Origin: Parus major
Taxonomy: Eukaryota; Chordata; Aves; Passeriformes; Paridae
DNA: 64,000 nt
Assembly: GCF_001522545.3 (NCBI RefSeq)
Contig: NC_031768.1
Span: forward strand, 99,608,214 to 99,672,213
Reading direction: 5' to 3'
Shown here: positions 34,470 to 47,608 of the stretch, piece by piece
Layout of the letters: every line of letters starts with the position of its first letter
Numbering within the stretch: the first letter of the stretch is position 1
Made by a program: the position numbers and the translations under genes
The notes under the pieces: generated by a model
What the model saw: the letters and a program-made list of their open reading frames with translations, nothing else
Databases searched by the model: none
What the model was told of the DNA's origin: nothing

Positions 34470-37400
34470 CTCGGTTCTGTGGGAGCATCTCTCCAGGGCT
34501 GTGTTCCCACACACTTCAGGCTGCTACACGTTCCTGCTCATGCTGGAAAGATCAGACCCACACTGACACATTCATCCCCATGATTCACTCTCAGCCAGGC
34601 CAGGAACTGTACCTTGAGCAAATTCAGGGAATTACCCCAGTGAAAAACCTTTTCTTCATTATTTATTTATTCATTTTCTGATTAGCCCTCTGCTGTCTCC
34701 CTTCTCTGCACCCCTGATCTGACCTCACTCATCCTATAGACACACAAGTGAAAATTCAGTCTTGCTCTTTCTGTGAATCGTTTTTAAACAACTTGTTTTG
34801 CCACTTCAAAGCCTTTGCTATATTTGAAAAATGTATAACTTACCTTAGACCTCCCATGAAAAATAAAATTTAAAAAGGGAAAAAAGGAGAGAAAAAAAAG
34901 AACCTATCTCATCTGTGTCAGCCTCTTTGCAATTCCATCTGAATCCATCTGTCTGATCAAATAACTACTTTTTCAATGGCCTGTAGTAGCCTGAGTGATA
35001 CCTTCATGTTACCTAGTCAGCAAAGATATAGATTCACTTCACAATGCAGTGATCATCTCCAAAAGAACATCTGAAAATTTAAATTATTGAGGGATAGATA
35101 ACTCAAGATATATAGCAAAATCTAATTTAGGGATTTCAGTGTACTAGATAAATCTATGGAAGAAGGAAAAAAAAAGGTACACTAAAGTCATGAATAGTCA
35201 TTTTTCTACTAATATATCCATAATGTAATTATTATTAGTGGTGTAATTCATGCCTGACATTACATTGTTGAAGTAGCTTTGAATTTGACTTTTATATACA
35301 AATGTACAGATATACAGAACTGGACAAAAATCAGGCTGAATTCCCCACTTCACACAAAATAATAAGCACGTAGGCTAGGTGTGCAAACTGAAATATTTTT
35401 TTGACATAAAATAATTGTGACATATTCAGCCACAGGAAACTAAAATTTCCTGTGTGGGTGCATTCCTAGTGCTTCATTGTTTGGTATAAGATATCTTCTA
35501 CTACCATTGGCTGCATTGCTTTGCCAGATGAAATCCAACCATCCTCTGAAAAAAACCCAAGCAGAACACAGAGCATGACATACAAGATACTGCTGTAGTG
35601 TATGAATTCTGTTAGACTTTTAGATGGTATTGGAGACAAGATATTGATTAAACTCCTGTTTTCTCCCTGAAACAACAACAGAACGTATCTCAGTATTGGT
35701 ACTTCATTAACATTTCTGATGAGTTGGCTAATTGAACAACAACAAGAGGGGACAAGATAATGCTTCCCTTCCTTTCTCTTGTGTCTATATATGCAGGGTT
35801 GGATGTGGGCTGTGAAAATTCTGTTTGAAAGAATGCTTCCAACAAGGTGGAAATAATTTCTCTTTTCTTGGCTTTTCATGCTGTGCACTATTTAGTAATT
35901 ACATCCTGGAAAAAGGCTGCTCTCATCTGGAAACCTTCAGACAAGTGTTCTTTGACTCCTCAGCCAAACTCACTGCATGAAAAGCTTGGAAGAGAGGTTT
36001 GATTTCTTCTACAAGTTTGTTTGTTTGTATTTCCTGAATAGCAAATACATGGTACTAACACAGAGTGCTGGACCATCTCCCTGGTATTAATATACACAGT
36101 ACCTATTTACCTGCATGTTAACTAAAATACTGAGTTCAAATTAACTTCTACTTTGCTGGATTCTACTTTTTACTTTCTACTGGATATATTTAAGCAATAT
36201 GAAAGGAATTCTGATGTACACTGTGTCCCATAAAAGGCTGTAAGTGTTATGAAGTGCATCATATCAAAGAAAAAAACAGGGTTTTTTTACTGTTACAAAG
36301 ACTAAAGGATGAATGCAAATTTTCCTTCTGCACTGAAATTATTTTTGATCATAAAATATGTGAATTTTCTTATAAAAAGGTGGCATTATATATAAAAAAC
36401 ATAGTAATTTAAGCATTGTCTAAATCCCTAAAGGCTTAAGAATCACTTATACACTCATAGTGCTGAGATTTAATGTGGCCTATGCTGTAACAAGGACTAA
36501 TTTTTAATCATAACATAATCGGTGCTGTGTTTCTGGGGTGATTTAATTCAATGTCAGCATTATGGAGAGAGATGATTTTACTTCAAATTTTTTCAGGCTG
36601 CTCTCAGGAAGGTCTAAAAGACTGAGGACAAAAAGGAATGAGATTCTCTATCCAAACATATGTTTGCATTCTGTTTAGGGCTGGTTTTTTTTACACCATT
36701 TCTAACACATTTGAATAAATAGCACAATGGTGGAAGGCAGAAACAGAGTGCTGAGCTAATATTTTGAATAACCCACTATACTTTTCTGTCAGTGTTTCAG
36801 CTTCACTCCCCTAAAGCATAGGCCAGATTTCTGATTTGTTAATAGCAGAATTAAACCACAGGGAAACTATCTGTAAAACAGGTGTTTAGATGTCCTTGTA
36901 AACTTCCAGAAAAAGGGTATCATTCAATTTCTTAAGAGTTACATTCTTAAGAACCACTACATAGTTGCTGTTGAAGCAAACTCTATACTGCACAAATATA
37001 AATAGTGCATCTCTCCTCAGCTTGTGATGAGCTGAGTGATCATCAGCTGTTTGTGAAACAGAAATCTCTGGATGGTACCCAAGGTAAGCCAAATCCTGTG
37101 CCTTGCTTCTAGCAGCAATTTTTTCCTGCAGATTTTATTTGGCAAATCCACAAATCTAAAATTAAATCTCATTTTTTGCAACTAGAGCTATTTTATGCTA
37201 AAAAAAGCAGAAATTATGTTAGGTGATTATCCCTGGGTTTGTTTGATTTTTTTGTTTGTCTGTGAAATACAGGCATTGGTTTAACACATTTCCATTCCAC
37301 CTTCATTCTCAGGATGTGGTTAGTAGTGATGGGCCAGCTGGCTTGGCCTCAGTGAAAAATTTCTGAACAGATTCAGAAACCAAGTCCCATTTTAACAGCT

Positions 37401-39312
37401 CCCGTACCACTTGTATCAGTTTTAGAGGTTTCCACCAAGTCTTTCTCACCAGGGTAACCTGCCACATGCTCTACACATCTGTGTTTGCAAAAAATTGGGC
37501 CAGTCTCTAGGCACAGATATTCCTGGCTCCTGACTCATCTCTCTCATATCAGGTTTCCTGGAGTAAACACCTATGTGTGAGGGAAGCTATGGCAGATGGC
37601 CATAAATTCCTCTAAAGGAACAATGAGGAATGAGGACTGTGTATTTTATAAAGCTCATCATGATAACTCTGGGCAGATCTTGTGTACTCCAAATAAACAC
37701 CATTCTCACCCCATGTTTCTCTAGCTTTTGGCCCAGAGGCATTATATGGAGAAATATAACTCATACATATTTCTCTGACAAGAAAAGTTTGTGAAGAGAT
37801 TTTGCTGTGGTCCAAAACCCAAAAAATCATATTAGCACTGAGACAGACGTATGGCATAAGGCATTTATATTCGTTTGTTGGCCTTTTCTTTAGAAATGTT
37901 TATTGTTAACTGAAATCCAATTAGAAAAGGTACTCTTCCTTTTGGGATCGTATCTACTGGTTCCAGAAAGGTATGACTGCAACATGTAGGATGGCTGTTT
38001 CAGTATGTTTTATATTGTCATCATGTGCCTTTATTATATTTCTGCATGTAAATATATGTATTTATTTATTCATTTATGCAAGCACACAAGCATATATGTT
38101 TAAAATATTCCTTGTCCATTTCCTAAGAAACAGATTCCAACAAAACCTTTTCTTTTTTTTTCCTTTTTTCCCTCTGAAAAAAAATCTAAGGGCAGAGAAA
38201 CATGGTCAGGTTTTAATCAAATTTGGGACCTGCAGGAGGAATAAATACCATAAGAATGATTGTGCTTACAGGAAACAACCTGGTTGGAGGTGTGAGTGCC
38301 CTTGGTAAGCTTATCTGTCATGATGCTACAAGATTTCAACATAACCAGCTTTTTCAAGGAGGCAATTTAGTTGTTTCTGTACAGAAATCAAAGTGCTTTC
38401 TTGGGTTCAGATTTCATGATGTGCTCTCACCAGGACAAGTTAAGGAGCAGCCCTAAGTGCCTTTTACTATCATGAAGAAAGACTGCACACTCAAGGGTTT
38501 TTGTTGCTTGGGGTTTTTATTCATCAGAAAGTCGCTCCACAAAGCAGATGTTCTGATGATCTAAACATCTTCAGCTGTTAAAAGTAATTCATGAAGACTT
38601 AAATTACAATGGCACAATCTGTATCCCCTTCCTATAGGTCTGCATCATGGCAAGTGGCATATATGTAATACCTCTAATTCAACCTGTCACACAACTGCAT
38701 AAATTCTTCTGGGTATTACATCCTGCACATTAAAGGAATGATCCCAGCCTTTAAGATGCAAAAGACAAAATCAGATTTACCTGATTTGTGATCCTTTGTA
38801 ACACAGTATCCAAGGAAGTTTAGAAATTAATCAGAATGGTGCTCAGTTTTCAGTCTTGTTTTATTCCACTTTTTCCACAGTTCTTTCTTTGAGTTTTGAG
38901 TGATATATGAAAGCCCATAAAATTGGACCAAAGATACACGTAAGTGGTATTCAGGTTTCATTTCTAAATGGGGACTTTGCCCTTCTGAGGATCTGACAAA
39001 TGTACCTCTCTGTCTGCCAGCCATTTCCTCTGGTAAAGCTTTTAAAAGGGCTTTTACCAATCACTGCTGGCATTCCTAGAAAAAAAGCCCTCCGTGCAGC
39101 ATGAAGGGAAGCACCTGAATGTTTCAGTGGCATCTGCCTGAAGGGATATGTCAAAGAAGAAATGTTCAAACAACAAGATTTATTAAAGTAAATGTCCAAT
39201 ATCTACCACAGAAAGCTTGACATCGCTTACCCACAAACCATTTGGGAATATTCCCTTATTCTCTTTCTCACTCTCTTTTCTAAATCTGGATTTATATGTA
39301 GAAGGAAAGGAT

Positions 39313-39444
39313 GATGACTGAGGTCTGATATGACATTTATCTTCACAAGTGAGAAGGCTAATAAATCATCAGTGACATTACTACAAGTGAGTTCTGAGGT
39401 CTGCTCACAAGTGAAGATAAATGACATAACAGACCTAAGTCAGC
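39313..39444. repeat. Long inverted repeat (41-nt arms)
   Basis: The left arm, 39313-39353, pairs with the right arm, 39404-39444, at 35 of 41 positions around a 50-nt loop. The inner 33 nt match at 29 of 33, including the uninterrupted block CATTTATCTTCAC. The loop repeats pieces of the arms (ACAAGTGAG and GAGGTCTG). This could be a foldback or MITE-like element, a hairpin RNA gene, or a local inverted duplication. No target duplication is obvious. Confidence 0.75.
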
Positions 39445-39448
39445 ATAC

Positions 39449-41004
39449 ATTACATGAAATGTCTAATAAGTCTCACTCTCAGCATAGCTGGATTTGATGA
39501 AGATGACTGAACTTATGTTGCATCTCAAATCCACCATCCAAGGAAGAAGAAATTAAATTTGCCAGCTGAATAAAATCACTACTGAAACAACCTTACTTAC
39601 AACCTTATTCCAGCCTTTTGCCATGCTACCATGCTACTGCTCTGCAGATCTACAAGGAGCCACGTGGTAGTAAAACTCAATTAAAAATGCCATTATAAAA
39701 CACAGCATCAACTCACTCTTCGATGCATGAAACATACCTGACTCTCATGCCTTAGGCAGTATCACATGCTTATATGTTCCTGAAATATGTACAACTAACT
39801 TTTATTTTAGCCTTTGCAAAGGATTGCAGGTTTTTACAATAGCCTTCTTTGGGGTCAGTGGGGGCAGCATGGTTGAAAAGCTGACAGGTTTTAGAATTTC
39901 TAATTAGTTTAAGGGTACAATAGTCATTATAGAAAGTGAGATCTACAACTGAGATATGCCAAAAGCATGTCTGAAACCAGGGCTGGCAGTGGATTTTTAG
40001 GCAGTGTACCATAATACACTGGGCAAAGAGATTAATACTTCTGGCTTTTGAGCTGAAAGGCTGAGAGGCTCCCTGAGCTGGACATAACACCTGGATCATC
40101 AGGTTGAGGAGGGAGATGTTTCATTTATTTTACAGCATTTAAAACCCAAAATTGAATATTAACTTTAACTTATTCTTGTGAACAAAAATTCTGCAGTGGA
40201 AAGAGGTTCATTTGCAGCTGAATTTTGTCTTGTGTGGAATTTTCAGGTCTCAAAACTAGTTTCTGATAATTTGAGAGTAACACAGTTGTAGGTCTGGGAA
40301 GAGTAATGTTGCATAGATGTACATCTTAAATCTTGTCCAGGTGCATAAATCATCATGCCTTTACCCTTTCTCACACAGTCCTGTCCAGCTTACATATATT
40401 AAAATATCTCCAAATTTATTCTCAGGTTTTAATCTAAAAATCTCCTGTTGTACTATTCCATTTAGAAACAATTTCTCTGCAATAATATTGTATTTCACAT
40501 TAATTCAGTGTACTTGTAATCAAGTACCCTCATGGTAGAAGGTGAGTGGGATAACAACTTAAGAAAACTGTGCTTTTTGCATTTCTCATAATGTGAACAT
40601 TGCGGCCATGCTCAAAATTAGCAAGAATCCAGGTAAGTGCTAATCAGAGTATTCAGCAACCTGCAAAGATAAGAACAACAGAAATTAAATAGTCTTACGA
40701 GTCTAGAAGTGTTATGCTTATGAGTCTACAATTTAATTTTTGTAAAGGTAATTAGAAAATAAGATTAATGAAAATACTTCTCATTTGCTTTCCAAAAGAG
40801 GTTGTAGAGAACTGAGTAAATGAGGTAAAAAATTGGAACAAAATTTAAACCAGTCACAAACAACATTAGAAAAGATTCACCTGTTTTCATTACCAAGGTT
40901 AAGACATCTAGGAAAGAAGAAACTAGCTGAGAATTTAAAGTAATCATTTTTATTGATATTCTTGATTTCTAATGTTATTAAGAATTTTTAAATTAATATT
41001 TTTA
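39449..41004. other. AT-rich unique DNA, no gene recognised
   Basis: Short overlapping frames only. No repeat family is recognised. Confidence 0.55.
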
Positions 41005-41445
41005 TGTGAGGTGCCCCCCACCCAGGGAGGCAAAATTTAGTTTCAACTAAGCATTGTTAAAGTGAGAGGTGTGGCTTTAAACCCAGCAAGAGGGAATTCC
41101 ATCCTCTGCCTCAGGGGATGTGCCCTGTGAGCCCAAGAAGAGTTGTGCCACCCTGGACCCCTCGCGAGGTGTCAGCCCAGGGAGTTCTGATTGGGTTTGA
41201 GCCCCTGGGGTTTCTCCCTTGCTGTGTTCCTATTAGACCCTGACCTTAAACTCCACCCTGGTTCTGTCCCTCAAAACCCATCTCCCTACCTCTGTTCAGG
41301 GCCCTCTGTCTCTGGATCTGAGTTTGTTCCTGTGCTGAATAAATGGTTTCCTGAGCAAAAGCTCATCTTGTTTGTGTCTCATGCTGGTTCCTGGTAACTG
41401 TGGCTTCTCTGGATATGAATGACCCTTCAGTCCCAGAACACTACA
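41005..41445 (+). mobile_element. Solo ERV LTR
   Basis: 441 bp, from TGTGAGGTGCCCCCCACCC to GAACACTACA, clearly GC-richer than its surroundings. AATAAA is at 41338-41343, with a GT-rich U5 after it. The flanks are TTTTTA (40999-41004) and TTTTTC (41446-41451), a possible target duplication with one mismatch in T-rich DNA. No retroviral coding sequence adjoins it. A TATA-like TTAAA lies about 90 bp upstream of AATAAA. Confidence 0.82.
41338..41343 (+). terminator. LTR polyadenylation signal AATAAA
   Basis: AATAAA about 100 bp before the LTR end, followed by a TTGTTTGTGTC GT-rich element. Confidence 0.7.
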
Positions 41446-42218
41446 TTTTTCTTTTGAGAGCATTTTAATAGTAGTACAGAAGTTGTCTCAGAGAGAAAGG
41501 GGAAAAACAAGTTGTTGGTACACAGTTAACACTGGTTTGTGAAATCATATGAAGCTTAGGCCAAGGACTAAAAACAAATTAAATCAAGCAATAGTTATAC
41601 TTCTAGATTTTATTTTTTTTCTTTCCTGCTTTTTAAGGCCTCCAATTGTGTTCAGGTTCTGGATTAAAACTTGAATTTTTAAAATAAATTTGACAGCAAG
41701 ATATACATATGGGAACCAAATCATTGAAAGACAAGAAATACCAAGAAAAGTCTTGCTTAAACATAAACAATGGGCAATATTCAAAATTTAACTGGAAAAT
41801 TGTTAAATTTCTTCAGCTGAGATTTTCTCTGTATGAAGATGTGAATTAGCACATATTAGCATATATTACTGTTTCTGCTATTGAAATTTTTTTTAAACTT
41901 TATGTTATGAAAACAACCTAGTTAATAAATAGCTCCTAGGGTTTCTCTGGAAGAGCTGCAAGAAAAGGAGAGGGTGCTCTGAAAATTGCAGTTGTTGTGA
42001 ATGATAAAAGAAAAGGCCCTATGAGAATTTTCAATATTTAAATAACAATTTATTTCTTCATCTTCTGGTAAAAGTAAACAGCAAAAGTGCTACTAAATCC
42101 TTTCCCGCCCTTCCTCACTTCTGGGATTGTGGCAATCATGGAATTCACACTGCAGGAAAATAATGCCTTTAAGAAAATATTAGATAGTTTCCCTGACATG
42201 TTTAACTAAGTCATTAAT
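41446..42218. other. AT-rich spacer, no gene recognised
   Basis: Unique AT-rich sequence between an LTR and a CR1 copy. Nothing else is seen. Confidence 0.55.
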
Positions 42219-42720
42219 TACAGAATTATAGAATATTTTGAGTTGGAAGGCAGGCACAAGGATCATTGAGTCCAGCTCCTGTCCCTGTGCAGGACACCCC
42301 AACAATCCCACCACATGCATTGTCCAAATGCTCCTTTAGCTCTGTCAGCCTTGCTGCTGTGACCACTGCTCTGGGGAGCCTGTTCCAGTGCCCAAATAGC
42401 AGTGAAGTGAAGAAGCTTTTTCTGATACCTAAGCTAAACTTCCCCTGGCTCAGCTTTGGGCCCTTCCCTGTCACTGCTCACCATGGAACAGAGATCAGGA
42501 TCTGCTCCTCCTTTGCCCCTCACAAGAAGCTGTGACTGCAGGGAGGTCTCCTCTCAGTCTCCTCCAGGCTGAAAAGACCAAGTCCCCTCAGCTGCTCCTC
42601 ATGCGGCCCCTCAAGGCCCTTCATCCTCCTCACTGCCCTCCTTTGGACCTTCTCTAACAGCTTAATACCTTAATATTGGCACCCAAAACTTCACACAATA
42701 CTTGGGGTGAAGAGGAGCTT
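42219..42720 (-). repeat. CR1 LINE, minus strand
   Basis: The plus strand starts AGAATTATAGAATATTTTGA and GTTGGAAGGC, the reverse complement of the CR1 3' tail. It continues through CATTGAGTCCAGCTCCTGTC, GGGAGCCTGTTCCAGTGCCC, CTCCTCCAGGCTGAAAAGAC and CTCAGCTGCTCCTCATG, which is the CR1 3' region read backwards. It is 5'-truncated near CACTTGGGGTGAAG. Open frames of 82-89 codons here are chance frames in the GC-rich repeat. Confidence 0.93.
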
Positions 42721-43859
42721 ATAGTCATGTAACAATTTAACAGAGTGCCCTTGGGACTGAAGCTCACAGTTTCTAGAGGGAAGATGAAATATAAACTTTT
42801 AATACTGACATATTTCCTGGAATTTTCATAAAATTCCTTTATTTGGCTTTTGGCTCTGCCAATAATAAAGCTTCCAAAAAAAATAAAATTAAAATTAAAA
42901 AACTAAAAGGAAAAAAAACCCAGGAAAAATCACAAATTCTGTTTTGCTTTTAATGATTTGCAAACTGGTCTAGAAGACCAGGATGGAGATCACTTCTTTT
43001 ATATGACTGTAATGTGTATTTCACTAATTAGGAATATGTTTAACCTCCCTAAATATATTTCTTACACATAACACTATTTCTCACTCACTCTCCATGCCAT
43101 TATTCTTTGTCTTACAGCTTTCTTTTATGGTGCAATGTTTTGATAAACAGGTTATTGTTTAAGCCAAACTCCAGCTAATTACTTGTCTAAATAACGTGTA
43201 TTAAATGGAGAACAGAAAAAGAAAACAAGCAAATAACAACAATAAAAAACTCCAGACAAATTCCTTTGAGAAAACTGAACTTAATTTCCTGCAGGATTTT
43301 TTATCTGCTACTTCTATCTTTCATCACATACATATAAGTGCTTTCCTACTGGAAGACTGTGAGTATGGAGCAGTTTTGATTTCACACACAAACACACAGA
43401 CACATGCACTCTGAGGTCTGAGGTTTTTCATTAATTTTACTCTTTAAAGAAGAATCATTTTAGTTGGTAAGCCATTCTAGTGAGTCAGCTCAGCACAGCA
43501 GAGGTATTGATTTGGTGGCACACACACATCCTGGTGTGTGATGTCTCGTCTAGCACTGAACTAACCACTGATGACAACTCTCAAACATGCCTTGGCAGGC
43601 TGTCCAAATGCTTATCTATAGTCACACTCAGAAGCTCTTTTTTCCTCCTCCTAAACTTCACTTTTCACATACTGAAAGGAAAATTTATGCTTACATAAAT
43701 TCAGTAGCATGGCAACATCTAATACAGAGTTAATGCCATTAAGCAATTCCTTACATAGGAACCTGCAAGAAAGATGGAGAAGGACTGTGATTCTTCTGTC
43801 ATTCTTGTGTTCTCTACAAGACCATGTATTGACAGAACAAAGGGGAAATGTCTTCAAAG
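42721..43859. other. AT-rich spacer, no gene recognised
   Basis: Unique sequence with an A-rich patch at 42875-42920. No coding domain. Confidence 0.55.
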
Positions 43860-44100
43860 TAAGAGGGGGCTTAGATCAGATATTAGGAATAAACTCTTTA
43901 CTGTGATGGTGGTGAGGCTCTGAAACAGGCTGCCCAGAGAAGCTGGGGATGCCCCTGGACCCCTGGAAGTGTTCAAGGCAAGGCTGGATGGAGATCTGAG
44001 CAACCTGGTCTGGTGGAAGGTGTTCCTGCCCACGGCAGAGGGGTTGGAACTAAATCATCTTGAAAGTCTCTTCCAACCCAGGGCATTCTCTGATTCTATA
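43860..44100 (+). repeat. CR1 LINE 3' end
   Basis: Well-preserved CR1 3' region: ACTGTGATGGTGGTGAGGC, ACAGGCTGCCCAGAGAAGC, AAGGCAAGGCTGGATGG, GGGGTTGGAACTAAATCATC and CTCTTCCAACCC, ending CTCTGATTCTATATTC. It is one of the least diverged CR1 copies in the window and points opposite to the copy at 42219. Confidence 0.95.
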
Positions 44101-44318
44101 TTCTTGTAAACATACCTTTTTTCTTCAAACTAATGACTTGTAATAAAGCAATTGAACAATAAGGCACCATACCTGTATTACACCTGTAATTTTGAGACAT
44201 ACATTTATGGCATTTAGCCAACAGTTTTGACTAGCTTGTCATAATGAAATTATTCAGCTTTAGTTCTCTTTCTTAGGATTACTTTTAATATATAGACAAA
44301 AAATTACCTTATGCAAAA

Positions 44319-44369
44319 ACAGAGAGAGAGAGAGGGAGAGAGAGAGTGAATGAGAGAAAGAGAGAGATA
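44319..44369 (+). repeat. (GA)n-rich microsatellite
   Basis: Imperfect GA dinucleotide tract with TGAATG and AAAG interruptions. Confidence 0.9.
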
Positions 44370-47300
44370 GACATGATTGAGAGTACAATACATGACTTTC
44401 CTATTAATAACCCAAATTCTTTGTTTCTGTGTATCAAGATGAGCATTAATGGGCTCATCACCACCAGTGAGGCACCTGGTGAGCCTCTGCTGCCCAGACA
44501 GATTTTGGTCAAGTGGGCAAGGGGCAACTTCCACTGTCCCTTGGAAGGGGTTGGCTCTTGATGCTGCTACACATTAGTTGCCTGCATTTCTTGTCCCTAC
44601 AGTGTATAAGTGGTTTCATGTCAGTGTTTGTTTCTTTCAAGCCACTGAGTTGCTAACTATTGTTTTCTCAATTGTCTGTCTAGGTTTTAACTTGCCTTAT
44701 GTTGTTTGGCTCTGACATACCTCCTTTCCAGCAACAGCTTTTTAGTAAAATTGCACCAAAGTCAGAGTTGTGCTGCAACAAATCAAACCCTGAATAACAG
44801 GCAACTCAGTCCTTGGGCCGAAGGTTATGGAGCTCTCACCCTTTTAAAGCAGATTGTTTCATTGTCTCATTCTCTTACATTTACAATATGTAAAAAATAG
44901 CATGCCAGCACTTGTAATATCATGTACTGTCCCTATTATAATAAACTTCACAGGTTATGATTTTCTGTCTAATTAGATTTCTCCTCTGTGAATAAGTTAC
45001 ATGATGCTTTTCACTTTTGATACAAAACACATCACAGGAAGGCTAACTTTCACTTCACCAGATTATTGCTACATCCACTGTTTGCAGGTCATAGCCCATA
45101 ACTTGGAAAACATTGCCTGCTGCCAGAACAGCCCATACTGTCATAAATCACGTTAAAACAGAAAAAGAGACTAGACAAGATCAGGCCTCCTCAGTCCTAA
45201 GAATAAATTAGATGTTGAAACTGAAAAGTATTAGAAATTCAGTAAGGAAGCAGATATTTTCAAAGATACAATGAAATTAAGCCATGAGCATGGAAGTTTT
45301 TTCACTAATTGTAGCTGGAAGGAAAGGTAGAGACATTTTTACACCTAACCTATATAACTCCACTTGTGGCAAGTGCTCTATTGAATTTCTTATTAACAGT
45401 CTGTAGAAATAATTTAATCAGGGTCAAAAGCAACCTTATTGTCTAGAACAACTTCAATCCAATGCTCTCTCCCACTTCTGGAAAAAAAAAAATCAATTGC
45501 CTCTTACAAACTATACTTCTTGCAAGCTCCCTTTTACCTTTAAAAAAATTTTACTCAGCATTTTAAATGTGGTCCTTTTAGGGAAAAAAAATCTTGGTGT
45601 TTGTAAACAAATGCAGTTATTAAATAACTTTATTATTAAATAATATTATTAAATTACATTTGTCAATATTTAGTAACTTCCTTTAAAGGAGCACTTTTTC
45701 ATTTGCTTGTAAGCTTGGAAAACCTATTCAGGCACATATCTTTTCTCCTACTAGATCTCATCCTCACATGGATGTATCAGAAAATTTCACACTAAGGAGT
45801 TTAGAAATTTCATAGGGAGGAGGAACATGTTTCACCTTCCATCCTCTGCAGGAGATAGTTCTTCCATGTTTCTTAAATTTGGCATAACAATTCCCAGTCT
45901 GTCAAGAATCCCATGTGAGTATTTGATCTGTGTTCCTGACCATCCTGCAGGTCCCTTCCCCCAGAGCCAGAGTATCACACCTTGACCCCAGGGCACACCA
46001 CACAGAGACAGATTAGGGCTGGGGGTTACTGGGGTCAGAAGGAGAGTAGGGGAGAAGAGGGAGAGAGTGGGAAGCTGGCTGGGACAGAAAACACAGGCTG
46101 AACTCCAACACGGATGTTTCCCTTTATCTGTAATACTCTGGCCTCTTTAGTTACATAATGGGTACCTGGGGAGTATTTCAACATTTTTAAATTTACTTTT
46201 GTACTGAATTATGATGAAAATCACAACCCCACTATTGTATGGCATGAAATATTCAGAAGTATTTAGACTCAGAAAGTTATCTGTTAGATGGAATTTTAAT
46301 TCAAGCTAATAGCATCCTGTGTTCACCTGAGTATATGCAAGTCACGCAAGAGCAAAGTAAAACATTTTAATATTGCTGGAACTGCATTTCCAACCAAAAA
46401 TTGTTGTTGAACTGATTTAATATGTCCCTATATAGAGGATTAAAATTTCTTTTCATGAACAGTTTTCAAGTCTGCTGCCTTCAACCTATTGTATTTAATA
46501 CAGCCTCTGGCTTCTTTTACTCAGGTTGCAAAGTCCTTCCTCTGACAGAATTTCCCATTAATGTGCTATAAGGCTTACTGCCAGCTGGATGTTAGCAGAG
46601 TACACAGGAAGGAACCAGCCAATTCCTTACAATATTTGCTCTAATCTTTATTCTCTCTTTCATATTACTTCTCTTCCCTCTGTTCTCTGCCTCCATGGAA
46701 TTCTAAATCTTCATACAGGTCTCAGGTTGTTGATAATGTGGAGTTATTATAAAGCATAAAATCCCTGTTCCCTTGCCTCTTCCTCCGAAGGAAAAGACTG
46801 TCTTTAAAACTCCTACACTTAAAAATCCCCAACCCAAATCCCAGCCTCCCAAAAAACCAAACAAAACCAGCCTTAAACCAACAAACACACAATAACTGGA
46901 GTTTGAGGATTTCTATTTTGATAGTCTCAATGCATTTAACTTTTATTTTTTTTTTTAGCTTTTAATTCAGTTTAAAAATTTTAGCACTACCTGGAGAGCT
47001 CAGAAATTACTTCCTCTCTTTTTATTCTCATTCATGACTTAACTTTTAAGAAACTGTAGCTTGGGGTGGGGGAACAAGAGCATTGAACCTAAATCATGAA
47101 AATGTATAAAAGATCACAAAATTGATCCATTAACTGTATTTCATTTTTTGAAAACCTCTATTTCTGTTGCTGTTGTCACTATCAAATATTTAACACCTAG
47201 GAAGTGTCTTGCAAGCATTAGGAAAATAAGTAATATTAACATATTTTACATATTAGGAATTGTGAAAAACGAGGTTCACATTTTTTTATATAAAATTTAA

Positions 47301-47393
47301 AAAGTTTAATAGAAAGACAATTAGGAGATAGAAATAAAGCAAAGTATCTATAACAGGAATGGTTCAGAAGAAGATAATTGGCTGAACATGAGT
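44370..47393. other. Unique DNA, no gene recognised
   Basis: Mostly AT-rich; a GC-richer patch at 45940-46120 has purine-rich strands. No CR1, LTR or coding domain is recognised. Confidence 0.5.
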
Positions 47394-47608
47394 TAGAAAT
47401 GTGCCCAGGTGGCCAAGAAAGACAATGGCACCTGGCCTGTATCAGCAATAGTGTGGCCAGCAAGATCATGGATGTGATTATCCCCCTGTGCTAAATTAAT
47501 CATAAATTAATCATTGCTTTCAAAAAAAAGCATCCTATGAGGTGATAAAAATCACCTCAAAAAGGTTTTTTACAACATAAATTCTTTTCTGATTCTATGA
47601 TTCTAAGA
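47394..47608 (+). repeat. CR1 LINE fragment with internal deletion
   Basis: 47380-47490 matches the CR1 segment GAACATGAG...GTGCCCAGGTGGCCAAGAA, ATGGCACCTGGCCTGTATCA and AGTGTGGCCAGCAAGATCA. At 47575-47608 a 3'-end-like TTCTGATTCTATGATTCTAA follows. Several hundred bases of the usual 3' region between them are missing, so the copy was internally deleted or consists of two pieces. Confidence 0.75.

Larger units (their letters stand above)
32610..39308. other. Unique DNA, possible conserved non-coding element inside
   Basis: No gene recognised. The longest non-repetitive frames are 140 codons (35466-35888, minus) and 115 codons (33606-33953, plus), both without known domains. A 10-bp direct repeat of three units is at 34441-34469, and a short tandem of CATTCCCAAT units at 33913-33944. 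A SOX/POU motif pair is at 33395-33414. Confidence 0.5.

Noticed and set aside
42226..42535. Frames of 82 and 89 codons on opposite strands
   Set aside because: They lie in the non-coding 3' region of a CR1 copy.
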